A stretch of 64,000 bases of DNA from Delphinapterus leucas. Lineage: Eukaryota; Chordata; Mammalia; Artiodactyla; Monodontidae. Each line of letters starts with the position of its first letter. Position 1 is the stretch's first letter. Positions 37,597-48,689 of this stretch are shown here, piece after piece. The notes under the pieces are model-generated. The model ran no database searches. It was not told the origin of the DNA and worked only from the letters and a program-made list of their open reading frames with translations. Location of the stretch: the NCBI RefSeq assembly GCF_002288925.2, contig NW_022098072.1:16330352-16394351 (forward strand). Direction: 5' to 3'. The position numbers were made by a program, and so were the translations under genes.

Positions 37597-37844
37597 TAGT
37601 TAACATTTATTGAGTGCTTATCATTTGCTAGGCATTGTTTTCAGCATTTAACACGTACTCATTTATTTAATACTCACAATATTCTCATGAGGAGACTATA
37701 TGAGTTTTCTCCGTTTTATAAGTAAAGACAGTGAATCAGAAAGAAGTTAAGAAATAGGTCCAATGTAATACAGCTAATTAGTGGTAAAGCTGGGATTCCA
37801 ATGGTCAGTTTGGGTCAATGCCTGTGTTTTTTACCACTATACTT
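37597..37844 (-). repeat. MIR SINE (antisense), interrupted by CHR SINE
   Basis: 'aacatttattgagtgcttatcatttgctaggcattgttttcagc', 'actcatttatttaatactcacaatattctcatgaggaga', 'cagctaattagtggtaaagctgggattcc' and '..tttttaccactatactt' follow antisense MIR almost end to end. A CHR SINE inserted at its last bases. Confidence 0.85.
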
Positions 37845-38056
37845 ATTATTATTTATTTTATTTTGCGGTACGCGGGCCTCTCACTGTTGTGGCCTCTCCC
37901 ATTGCCGAGCACAGGCTCCGGACGCGCAGGCTCAGCGGCCATGGCTCACGGACCCAGCCGCTCCACGACATGTGGGATCTTCCCGGACCAGGGCACGAAA
38001 CCATGTCCCCTGCATCGGCAGGCGGACTCTCAACCACTGCGTCACCAGGGAAGCCC
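37845..38056 (-). mobile_element. CHR-type SINE (minus) in a MIR
   Basis: Full copy in antisense with T-rich tail at left and GGGAAGCC head at right. 11-bp duplications 'ccactatactt' lie at 37,834-37,844 and 38,057-38,067. The duplicated bases belong to the MIR end, so this is a SINE-in-SINE insertion. Confidence 0.95.
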
Positions 38057-38149
38057 CCACTATACTTTTTAATATGTCTAAATATTCTATATTCATGATA
38101 ATTTTACTAATAGTTTACAAATAATTATTGGTTCTCAATTATTCCTCTT

Positions 38150-39260
38150 AGATTCATATTGTCTTCCGCTCTAGTGTACATACCTTAGGAATTATTTCAG
38201 AGGTTTTATCCATAATAAATGTGCAGAGTCCATCAACGTATAAATTTTCATATGTGAAAGTACTTCTATTTTTCCTACAGAGTGGATATAATTTAGTTAA
38301 GTATAGAATCCTAGATTCCAAATAGTCAGAAATTTTATATAATTTTCTATTACCTCCTTCAAGATAGTATTGTCAAATGTTTGAGGTTATGGTGATTCTT
38401 TTTTTTTTGTGGAGGATCTGATATTTCTTCTAAGGAATGTTTTTGGGTTTTCTCTATATTTTTAGTGTCTTGAAATTTCATTACGTACACACATGTATGT
38501 GTTTTACTCTCATATTATTTTTCTGTTCCATTAGACAGATCTTACATATTCTATACCCATTCTCTAGGTCTCTTCCCTCTGTGCTTTGAAATATACTTCC
38601 TGCATTCCAGAAATATTCTTCAGCTTGACCATGCAGTCTCATGAATTCACTCCTCCTCTTATTCCTGTTTGATTTTTAGCTCACATTTTGAGCTCTTCTG
38701 TTTGATTTTTTTTCAAAACCTTGTTGTCCAAGTGTTCATTTACATTATCTGTGTTGCAGCTTTATTTTTTGTTGGTATGATAGTCTCATGTGTATTACAA
38801 TACATACAAACAATCCTTTTTGTAAATTTTACCTTTTTCTTTTTTCTCCATTAACTATGGTTCCCTCAGCTTTAAGTTTGGTGTTCAGTTTTCTGTGTGT
38901 CTTTAGTGGTACTGTATTTCTGCAAATACTTATTGATTCCGTGTTGCATGTCTACCTTCGTATGTATTGTTATTGGTTGGTGGTTACTGTTCCTGTTATG
39001 TCTGAAGGCAGCATTGCTCCAGGCTATTTCCAGTTATCAAGGGTTCTGCCCTACCTCTGTGCCCAAGTTCTCAAACTTACTACTCACTTCTGGAGGAAGA
39101 AAATATAGCTGCCTCTGCCTGGGCCAGGACGTGGGTGTGGAAAGAATGCACAGCGTGGGAGCATTCCACCCCTCTGACTGATCTGCTGAGGTCCTTCCAC
39201 CCCCACCCTGCTGCTGGTGGTGCTGGGAGGAGGTAGGTGTCCTGGAGGCCCCCAGCTCCC
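38150..39260 (-). mobile_element. Possible degraded L1/HAL1-like sequence (antisense)
   Basis: T-rich sequence with wording that resembles antisense L1 or HAL1 ORF1: 'gttaagtatagaatcctagattcc', 'tcttccctctgtgctttg', 'tttttagctcacattttgagctcttctg', 'caagtgttcatttacattatctg'. Overlapping frames of about 100 codons (38,788-39,108) have no recognised domain. Tentative; could be another old repeat. Confidence 0.3.
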
Positions 39261-39330
39261 GTGCAGAAGACTATATAGTAAGAGTTATCAACAGCACTAC
39301 TCCACATTTTGGTCTATGGCTTCATTCTTT

Positions 39331-39385
39331 TTTTTTTTTTTTTCAGTACGCAGGCCTCTCAACCACTGCGCCACCAGGGAAGCCC
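39331..39385 (-). mobile_element. 55-bp mini-SINE (internally deleted CHR)
   Basis: Only the two ends of an antisense CHR SINE remain: T tail plus 'cagtacgcaggcctctc' joined to 'aaccactgcgccaccagggaagcc'. About 150 bp of body is missing. In full copies 'ctctca' occurs at both sides of the lost part, so the join is at that short direct repeat. Perfect 14-bp duplications 'tggcttcattcttt' flank it (39,317-39,330 and 39,386-39,399). Confidence 0.92.
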
Positions 39386-39399
39386 TGGCTTCATTCTTT

Positions 39400-40637
39400 T
39401 ATCCAATTTCTACCGGCCCTCCACTTTTCAGGAATGCCCTAGATCTTAGATATTATAAGACATCCTAATATTGAACCTAAGTTATCCTAATTTTCTATTC
39501 TCTTAGACATAATTAAAGAGCATTAATATTATTACATTGTAAATTACTGTTACCCCCAAAACGTCTGTGTAACAGTTTGCTACTTGGCATCACTTTGTGT
39601 AAAAGAAATGATGCAGAAAATATGTTTTGATAGTTTTCATGGATTCAATTCTGTACTTGGAGAATGTAAACCTATAATTATACATACTCTTTTCCCCCTA
39701 CTTCTCGTAATAAAATGCAACAAGGTGTGAGAGGATGATAGGACCTGTAGCTGCTCTATCTTCAACATCGACAATGTTGCTCAAAGATGAATAATGTCTT
39801 AAGGATTGATAAATCTTCAAAAGCCACGTGCCATGTCACTGGCTGCTTCTTTACCTCACCAAGAAAACTACGAGGGCCATAGTGGCAGCAATATTTCCTA
39901 CGTAAGAGTAAAGGAAATTATTCATTAAATATTAGATTCATGTGGAAGGTCTACTGAAAGTTATTTAAACCCATTGGCAAAACTGTTGCCAGAAATATCC
40001 TGAGCACTTATCTTTGGACCCTTTGACTCTGGTCAAGAATAGTCCTGACAGAGTAATTCATTATGAAAGAAAACCCACATAAGATGAATTATCAAAGTTG
40101 AAAAATGTAATTACCACTAGAATGAATATTATGCAATCATTATACTAGAAAACAATAAATCATATATAAATATATGCATTTAAAGTTATAATGCAAAAGA
40201 AAAAAGGAAAAACAAAACAAATCAATGAAAACATTTTAAATAAAAAGAAGACTGACACTGCGCTACTTAGCAAGGAGAACTTTTGAGAAGAATAACACAG
40301 GCTCCAACTTGACACACAAAGGCGCCTGTGAGCAGCTGGCTGGGCTTTCAAAGTCCAAAATGATCCTCATACATGTGAAGAAATGCCCCAATTATCACAA
40401 TTATCAAAGCGTGCACTTTGGGTCTATCTGCCCTGGGGGTTGTAACTGATGTCTGGTAGACAGGTACAGCAGATTATCATCTCTGTCAAATATTCCTTTC
40501 TCTGTATCTTGAATACTGCGCTGTGTATGTTGTATGCCATCTTCAGCATGGATGACATGTCTTGCCGTCTCCCTCCACTCTGTATGTTTAATTTGGCACC
40601 TAGCCAATTGTATGTTTATCAAGTGGCATTAGAAACC

Positions 40638-40640
<3 letters not shown>
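39400..40640. other. Unique-looking DNA, nothing seen
   Basis: No repeat family or exon recognised between the mini-SINE and the TA microsatellite. Confidence 0.5.

Positions 40641-40686
<46 letters not shown>
40641..40686 (+). repeat. (TA)n microsatellite, left arm
   Basis: Uninterrupted TA dinucleotides up to the mariner-like element. A second TA run at 40,757-40,786 lies on its far side. Confidence 0.98.
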
Positions 40687-40689
<3 letters not shown>

Positions 40690-40752
40690 GGCCAAAAAGT
40701 TCCTTTGGGTTTTCCCATAACATGACAAACCTGAACAAATATTTTGGCCCGC

Positions 40753-40757
<5 letters not shown>
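40683..40757 (+). mobile_element. Mariner-derived palindromic MITE (miR-2284/2285-like hairpin)
   Basis: A roughly 70-bp element whose ends are inverted repeats: 'gttggccaaaaagttcc' on the left, and 'attttggcccgcccaa' on the right (reverse complement 'ttgggcgggccaaaat'). The inner arms 'tttgggtttt' and 'aaacctgaac' also pair with wobble. The TA on both sides fits mariner target use. No transposase is present. In ruminants, palindromes of this mariner type gave rise to the large miR-2284/2285 microRNA family; the arms here resemble those products. Expression here is unknown. Confidence 0.75.

Positions 40758-40786
<29 letters not shown>
40757..40786 (+). repeat. (TA)n microsatellite, right arm
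   Basis: About 15 TA units directly after the mariner-like element, so the element splits one microsatellite or its TA target expanded on both sides. Confidence 0.98.
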
Positions 40787-40789
<3 letters not shown>

Positions 40790-40792
<3 letters not shown>

Positions 40793-43700
40793 TTTTTGAA
40801 TGAATGATTACAAGTTATGAATTACATTGATTTTTATAAACACTATTTACCTTCAGTTATAATATCTGTCCACAGCAGGAAACTATATGAAAAGGAAAAC
40901 AAATTGCCAAAATAAAACCATTACATTCCAGGCTTTTATAAAAATTCCAGGACTGTATTTATGTCAATATTCTGATTGTGACATTGTACTTTAATTGGGC
41001 AAAATGTTACCACTGGGGGAAACTGGGCAAAGTGTACAAGAGAACTCTCTTTGTATTACTTCTTACAATCACATGTGAATCTCCAATTACCTTAATTAAA
41101 CAACTGAAAAAAATTTTAATTAAAAATATAGTTAAAAATAACTTAAGGGCTAATTTGGAATAAAATGGATTCTTTCATGCTCAAGGAACTGCTCTCATTC
41201 ATTGTTTTATGCTCTGCATTTTCATATTTTCAGCGCTTATAGTCACTGCTCCTCTTCCTACCCACCTACCAAAAGTAAATAAAAAGCATTTAAAGTTTTT
41301 TTCTTATAGAAATTGCTCAGGAAAAACCATTAACCAACCCCACTGCTCCACAGATATTTAGAGCATATTAGTTAACTAAGGTCAGAATTTTCTCAGAAAT
41401 TCCACTCTCTATATTTCATATTGCATGGAGTCATTTTTATTGATCAATAAATCAACTCTTGAGAATCAAAAATTGTTAAATAAATAAGGTAGAAATGTGG
41501 CATTTGGTATTTCATATATAAAATTGCAGAATAATATCAAAAATTATATGATTCTTAATTTGACTCAAATTTAATGATGAAATTCTACCCTTACTTGAAT
41601 TGGGTTTTACATTTTTAATTTCAAAAAATTCTGTTACTAGCAGATCCTCATTTAATACTATTGTACATATTAGTGCCATGAACAGATATCAATTTTTCAA
41701 AGTGGGTGTAAACAGTTGATTTGACCTGTTATTCACATTATTTTGCATTTATTATTTCAGGTGCAACATCAAAACAGAAAATTGGGTTATTTTCCACATC
41801 ATTTCAAATCACCAGCAATAATCATGCATATTTTTGAGAGTTTTACTGCTCCATTTTATAGTGAAATATGAAGAATATATAATTTTTCTTAGATTTAAAC
41901 TCTTTTTCACTCATTTGATTAACGAAATTGACTGGATATAGCCCATTCAACGCTCCATTTCCTTTTGTAAAACTTCAAACACAAAATCACAAGATAGGTC
42001 ACTCTAAAGACTAGAGCAGAATTAAATGTGGCATACAAAACATTACATCATTTTCCTTTTATCATTTTAAAGAGATCACACTGGTTTGAGCCAATTTTAG
42101 ATTTCAGATGAACTTTAATCATATCATTTCACCCTCACCTGGAGAAGTAAAAAGTTAAACTTTATGCATTAGGCAGTAACCTTAAGTTTATGGAATGATC
42201 TCTTTTCTTTAATTCACTGGCAATATAATAGTTATATCACTTCAGAAGAGATTAGAATTTCAAGACAAGATCCACAGAGAATTTTAACTTCCCTAACCAG
42301 TTTTCTGATATTTTTTACCAGATTACTATCAATTCCTTATACAATATAGGAGAGTTATATTAATTAGACATCTTAAGGCTTGAAAGCAAGAGAAAACTTG
42401 AATATATCATTTGGTAGCCTAACCACGCTTTTTACATTTAAGCTAAATATGTGATTTTAAACTATTAATTATTAAAGAAATACTTTTGTATGTATTATAT
42501 TTGTTTCAGGCACTGTTCTAGACAAATGGTAAATACAGTAATAAAAAAAAAATTCTCCAGTTTCAAAGATCTCTATTCTAGCAGGGTTATATGGAGCTAT
42601 TAGGAAATTATGATTGATTACAGGAAGTATGACAATCAGAATATTTATTTGGAGATAAGCTCACAATGAAGGGAGACAATATCCAGTCCAGCATTGGAAG
42701 CTAAAGAAAGTTCCCTAAAGAAAGTAATATCGAAATGGAAACCAGAAATACTGTAATTTCTGCTAATGGTTTGTACTTTATCTTGAGGACTAATGATATT
42801 CATTGACTACATTTAAACAGGGCAATGTTAAAAATAAGATTTATATTTCTTAAAAATTCCTCAAGCCGAAATATAGGCAATGGACCAGTGTCAGGGCAGT
42901 TAACAAGAAATTCGAGGAATCTGTACAGTGTTTGTAAAGCCACAACCCATTGACTCACTCCTGTAGCATTGCTAGGGCAAACATATCACAGTTTGGATTT
43001 GGAATGGAGAGACTCTCCTTACCAGGTAGACTCATAATAGCTAAGAATCAACCTAGTTAATAAAAGAGTGGCATTTTGACTTAAATTTGTCTCATTCTTT
43101 GTAACAGAACATCCTCAGTGAGCACACAGAAATTCTGAGAGATGAAAGGAAAGCATGCTTATATCTTCTTAGTTTAATACTATATTAGTGCAAACAAACT
43201 CTCACCACGATTCTGAAATTTTAATAAGATTCACTTGCTATGGTTCAGGCTTGGTCCCTGTGATGGTTCAGGCTTGGTCTCTGTGATGGTCCCACACTTA
43301 TAAATCACTCTCTGGCTCAGTTTACAGATGATCATTTCTTTCTTGCCCTGTTTATTTTAATCAGACTTCAAATAGAAGCCTCAACAAAATTTCATAAATA
43401 TGATTTTTTTTAAAAAAGCTTAATCTAGCACATCCCCACCTCTTTGTAGAAGAACTAAATCTCTGTGAGTGGGCCAGACATTTATTTCAAATCTTCTCTC
43501 ATAATTTTCATGTTGTGAACCCTGCTTTGGGTTAAATAATCCTTTTAATTTTGACATCTATATTAATCAGATTGGTAACAAAAATCTAACTTGAATTACC
43601 TTAAGGAAAAGGAGAACACATCAACTCAGAAAATCAAACCATAGCATGATATTACCACAGGGACAACAGGGACCAAGAATTCAAACACCAACAGAACTCA

Positions 43701-43945
43701 GTTTCTACGTATTTCACCCAGTCTCTGAATATTTGCTTGAATTGTTCAGACTAGTTTCTTCTGTAGGACTGGAATCGTGGCTCCTATAATCCTACAGTTC
43801 ACGTTCCATAGCTTTGACCACCAAGCCCGGTCAGTCTCTTACCCAGACTCCTAAAGATGGGCTGAGACTGGCTCACCCCTAGGCCAAACAGACTCAAGCC
43901 AGTTCTGCTGGGTTGTATAATGAGAAGTCACCATAGAATCACAGA
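40790..43945. other. Unique AT-rich DNA, no gene seen
   Basis: The only local structure noticed is a 23-bp tandem duplication near 43,242. No repeat family, exon pair or RNA gene is recognised over 3 kb, which is long for this repeat-rich window. Confidence 0.5.
43242..43287 (+). repeat. 23-bp tandem duplication
   Basis: 'ggttcaggcttggtccctg' and 'ggttcaggcttggtctctg' start 23 bases apart, differing by one C/T change. Two copies only. Confidence 0.95.
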
Positions 43946-43947
43946 GT

Positions 43948-45545
43948 TGGCCAGAAATAAGCCCATGCATATATGGGAAATTAATTTATAACAAAGGAGC
44001 CAAGAATATACAATGGAGAACCAAGAATAAACAACAGTCTCCTCAATAAATGGTGTTGGGAAAACTGGACAAAAATAAGCAAAAGAATGAAACTAGACAA
44101 CTGTCTTATAACATACACAAAAACTAACTAAAAAATGGATTTAAGACTTGAATGTAAGACCTGAAATCATAAAACTCCTAGAAAAAAACATGTGCAATAA
44201 GCTCCTTGTTAGGCCTTGGTGATGATTTTTCAGATTTGACACCAAAAGCAAAGGCAACAAAAGAAAAAATAAATACGTGGGACTATATCAAGTTAAAAAG
44301 CTCCAGCGCAGCAGAAGAAGCCATCAACAAAATGAAAAGGCAATCTACTGAATGGGAGAAAATATTTGCAAATTGTACATCTGATAGGGGTTAATATCCA
44401 AAAATATATTTAAAAACTCACACAACTCAATAGCAAAACACCAAACAATCTGATTAAAAACCTGATTAAAAGAATCTGAATAGACATTTTTCCAAAGAGG
44501 ACATGCAGACAGCCAATGGGTACATGAAAAGGTACTCAACGTCACTAATCATTAAGGAAATGCAAACAAAACCCACAATGAGATATCACTTCACAACTGT
44601 TGGAATAGCTATTTTCAAAATGGCAAAAGACAGCAAGCATTGGCAAGGATGTAGAGAAAAGGAAATCTTTGTGCATTGTCTGGAATATACATCGGTGCAG
44701 CCACTATGGAAAACAGCATGGATCCATCTCAAAAAAATAATAATAGAACTACCATATGACCCAGCAATTCCACCTCTGCATACTCATACAAAGAAAACAA
44801 AAACAGTAACTTGAAAAGATATATGCACCTCCATGTTTATGGCAGCACTAGTTATAATAGATAAGATATGGAAACAATATAAGTGTCTTTTGACAGGTAA
44901 GTGGATAAATAAAATGTGATATATATTTATATTTATAATGGAATATTATTCAGCCATAAAGACAAGGAAATCTTGCCATTTGTAACAACAAGAATGGATC
45001 TTGAGGGCATTATGCTAAGTGAAATAAATCTGAAAAAGAAAGACAAATAACCTACATATGACTCACTTACCTGTGTAAACTAAAAAACAAATAGTACCAA
45101 GCTCATGGATACAGAGATCAGACTGATGGTTGCCAGAGGCTGGGGGTGGAGGCGTATGGGTGAGCGAAATGGGTGAAGGGGGTAAAAAGGTACAAAATTC
45201 CAGTTATAAAATAAGTCATGGGGATGTGATGTCCATGGCAACTACAATTAATAATACTGTACTGGGCTTCCCTGATGGCGCAGTGGTTGAGAGTCCGCCT
45301 GCCGATGCAGGCGACACGCATGGTTCGTGCTCCGGCCTGGGAAGATCCCACGTGCCGCGGAGCGGCTGGGCCCGTGAGCCATGGCCGCTGAGCCTGCACG
45401 TCCGGAGCCTTTGCTCCGCAACGGGAGAGGCCACAACAGTGAGAGGCCCGCGTACCGCAAAAAAATAATAATAATGATAATACTGTACTGAATATATTTG
45501 AAAGTCGCTAAGAGAGTAGATCTTAAAAGTTTTCATCACAAGAAG
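43948..45545 (+). mobile_element. L1 3' part (ORF2 tail and 3'UTR), split by SINE
   Basis: Begins 'ccagaaataagcccatgcatatatggg', continues with 'acaaaggagccaagaatatac', an ORF2-tail open piece at 44,206-44,394 containing 'LTPKAKATKEKINTWD', then 'acatgaaaaggtactcaacgtcactaatcattaagg' and a 3'UTR ('ggttgccagaggctggg') to about 45,545. Same family as the nested L1 at 15.2-17.8 kb. 5'-truncated and inactive. Confidence 0.85.
45265..45476 (+). mobile_element. CHR-type SINE with 14-bp duplication
   Basis: Full copy inside an L1 3'UTR; tail 'aaaaaaataataataatg'. Perfect direct repeats 'ataatactgtactg' at 45,251-45,264 and 45,477-45,490. Body CpGs are mostly kept. Confidence 0.97.
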
Positions 45546-45549
45546 AAAA

Positions 45550-48500
45550 AATATATTTACAAGGCAGCTGAATATTTGGATGTGAAACCATGTCTCTTGG
45601 TGGAGTGTATTACTTAAAATGGTGCATCTGAGTAAAAAATATTCACTTTTAGTTATCAAATTTCAAACTAAACATTAGAAAAGTTAGCATTCACTTCCTA
45701 TAATTACTCTTGTCTAGGCAGATCACTCAGAATCTGAAATCTCTCTGTAGCTAGAGATTTTAGGTTACTCATCTGACAACCAAAATTTACTTCACATTTT
45801 CTATTAATCCAAAATCATTATAACATACCATTAAGCTCTTCATTCCCAAGCTTAACTTTCAAGATAAAACTAAAATTCCGAAGTAGCTATACCAAACCAC
45901 AAATCTGAATGCTGTACACAAGAGCAATTATCAGCCTTTCTCTTGCACATCTTGGGGATGTTCACTGTGGCACATGTCTGTAAATGAAACATAATATATT
46001 GTAACTTTACATATACTACAATCTATTAAAGTCCTGGAGACCATTCTTATTAGATCCTAAAATAGACATAGGTAGAAGTACCTGTGGGTACAGATCACAG
46101 AGTGCTGAATGGCAGGGTTAATTTATACATTTTTTTTATCCCATACAAGTTACCCAGGGACAAGGTTGAAGAGGTCAATTACCAGGTGAGGTAGGAGTAC
46201 TACATTTATTTTTGGTTTCAGTGGAGAGACACCTAAGTTACATCAAGTAATGGAACTCGGATGTAAGGTTACAAACAGGCATAGAAGTCTGATAACTAGA
46301 TAACCTTGTAATCCTCCACCAACAGCAGTCTGATGAAGTTCACTCTAGAACTCAGTCTTTATACATCTCAGCTATTTTGGAATGCGTGCTTTTCTTTTTT
46401 CTGCTATCTCATTTATAACACTACCACCTTGTTTCTCTAGTTCAGCTTTATGGGAGAGGAGGTCTGATGCTCCAGTGAATCCACATCATTCCACTGTAGG
46501 CAGTGTCTTGAAAGACCACCTTATAAGGTACTCACCAATCGATAGGCTACCTGGGGGCATGTGCCAACCCTTGAACCCAAAATTAGGAATCAGCAGTATG
46601 TGATTAGTTATGTGGAAGAAATCCTTTAAAGAGGACTCTAGGTGGGAACTGTTAGAAAAAGAGCATGCGAATGTGGCAGGTATTCTGTCCAGTACACACT
46701 GGGGAGATGTCCAATTAGGAAAGATAATATGGTGAAAATAGAAAAGAGTTGACAGCCAGAGCAGCCAATAAATCAGCATGTCACACTAAAGAAGCTGTAG
46801 TAGGGTAGAATAGATAGGAATTTTAAAACTCAAAGGTCAACTGAAAGGGACAAAAAGTACAGTTGGCAATAAGTACCGCAGGTAGAAATGACTAATTGGT
46901 ATGACTCTCCCAGCACTGGGTTCCATCTGCTTACTTTTTTTATCTCTATATTATGGGCTCTTTAATGTATTCAGTGCAGAAAGTTCCAAAACACCTGATT
47001 CCAAATTTGTTTAGCCACTCATCTATGGAATGTAAACGTGACAGTGTGATTCCAGCAACTGCCACTTCCAAGACTCTTGGACCTCAGTTATACTTCAATG
47101 CACAGAAGGTAACTGGCGACAACAAAAGTTTTAGTCTAGGATGTACTCCCAACTTTTAACTGTGTTTACTCTGGGAGTATGGGTAGGTGTTAGGGGGATT
47201 GTCTGGGTAGGGAAGGAGATGATATCTTTTTACTATTTATATATTCATTCAATAGTGGGATTACTTATGATTTTTGAGTTTTTTTAAAGTAAAATTGTTT
47301 TAAAAACAAGAATTTAAGTAGTAATCATTCTGGATGTGGGTGTAATTTCTGAGTGTATATTTATATACAAGACATTTTATATGTAGGAATTATATCACTT
47401 TGATGATAGATATTATGGCTGAGTATGAAAGGCTTCTCCTTTCCAACACTGTAATCCTACCCTTGCTATGAATAAAAAGCTCGGAGATAGGCACCAGAAG
47501 TATATTACAAATGAACGATGGGAAGGGAGGGAAAATACATGAAGTTCATTTGAATACAAATATGCTTTACAAAGACCTTTATACTGAATTATAAATAAAT
47601 AGTTAATACTAGTAAAATGACGTACTTACATTTTCACATTTTATATGTTTTAATTCTCTTATAATCAAAAAATATGGCTGCAAATTATAGCTCTTACTGG
47701 AGCTTGAGGAAATACATATTTGGTTAATTTCATGCTATTTCAGTGATCTAATTACAAATCAGGCAAATACAAATATGTATATTGTAAACTGACTTTGAAC
47801 AGGGGCTCTGCAGATGGCTACCTACAACCATAGTGAAATTATACAGTGTTTTACTTGAATAATTGTTTTGGATAAGATCAGTCTTCTTTTCTATTTCCAT
47901 TTAGTTAAAATGTGCTGTTGAATGTTGGATCACACCAAAACTTAAAACTGTGGAGGAAATTACATTTTATAAAGTCAAAGAAAGGCTATAACCAAAAATA
48001 TTTCTCTTTATAGCTGAAACAAAATTTTAAAAATTAGAAGATAATTGCTGTGTTCTTAAGAAAAATGCATTCATTGCTGTTTCCAAATAGCAAGTTATTT
48101 ATGGAATAGATTCTTGTTATTAACGTTTATAGTAACTGATAAAAGATTCTTTTAGTTTATAAATACCATATAAAGAATTTGTGAAAAATACTATATTTAA
48201 TTAAGTATTCATGAAGAGCTGTTCTTACATATTATTTAGATCTTATATATAATCTCATATATATATAATACACATGATAATTGAAAGCTGGATGTTTACA
48301 AAACCATATAAAAGAGCATAGCAAAGTGAAGAGACAAAAGGGTGAATCACCACTTCGGTCCAGTGGTTCCAAGACTTAAAAGAATGATAATAAGCTTCTC
48401 TTTTTGAACACTAGAGATGACGTGGGGATGGGGGGAAGGAAGGAAATTTGGCTCTGTTTTCCTCCCACAAAATACAAAAAAATGAAATCAAACCAAACAA

Positions 48501-48685
48501 ACAAGTAAAAGACCAAAACAAAACAGTAGCCTCTGATTAGGATAAGATGTGAATTCTTGACCAAAGACAACCCAGGCTAAAGAACAGTAAACCTTCCCAA
48601 ATGCCTTATAAAACAATTAACTCAAATACAATTCAGATCACTTAGCAGGCATAATTTATCTCTAGGTAGTAGAAAATTGTCAGGG
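45550..48685. other. Unique DNA, no gene seen
   Basis: Over 3 kb with no repeat I can name and only short frames (73, 97 and 68 codons) lacking domains or splice context. Confidence 0.5.
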
Positions 48686-48689
48686 ACCT

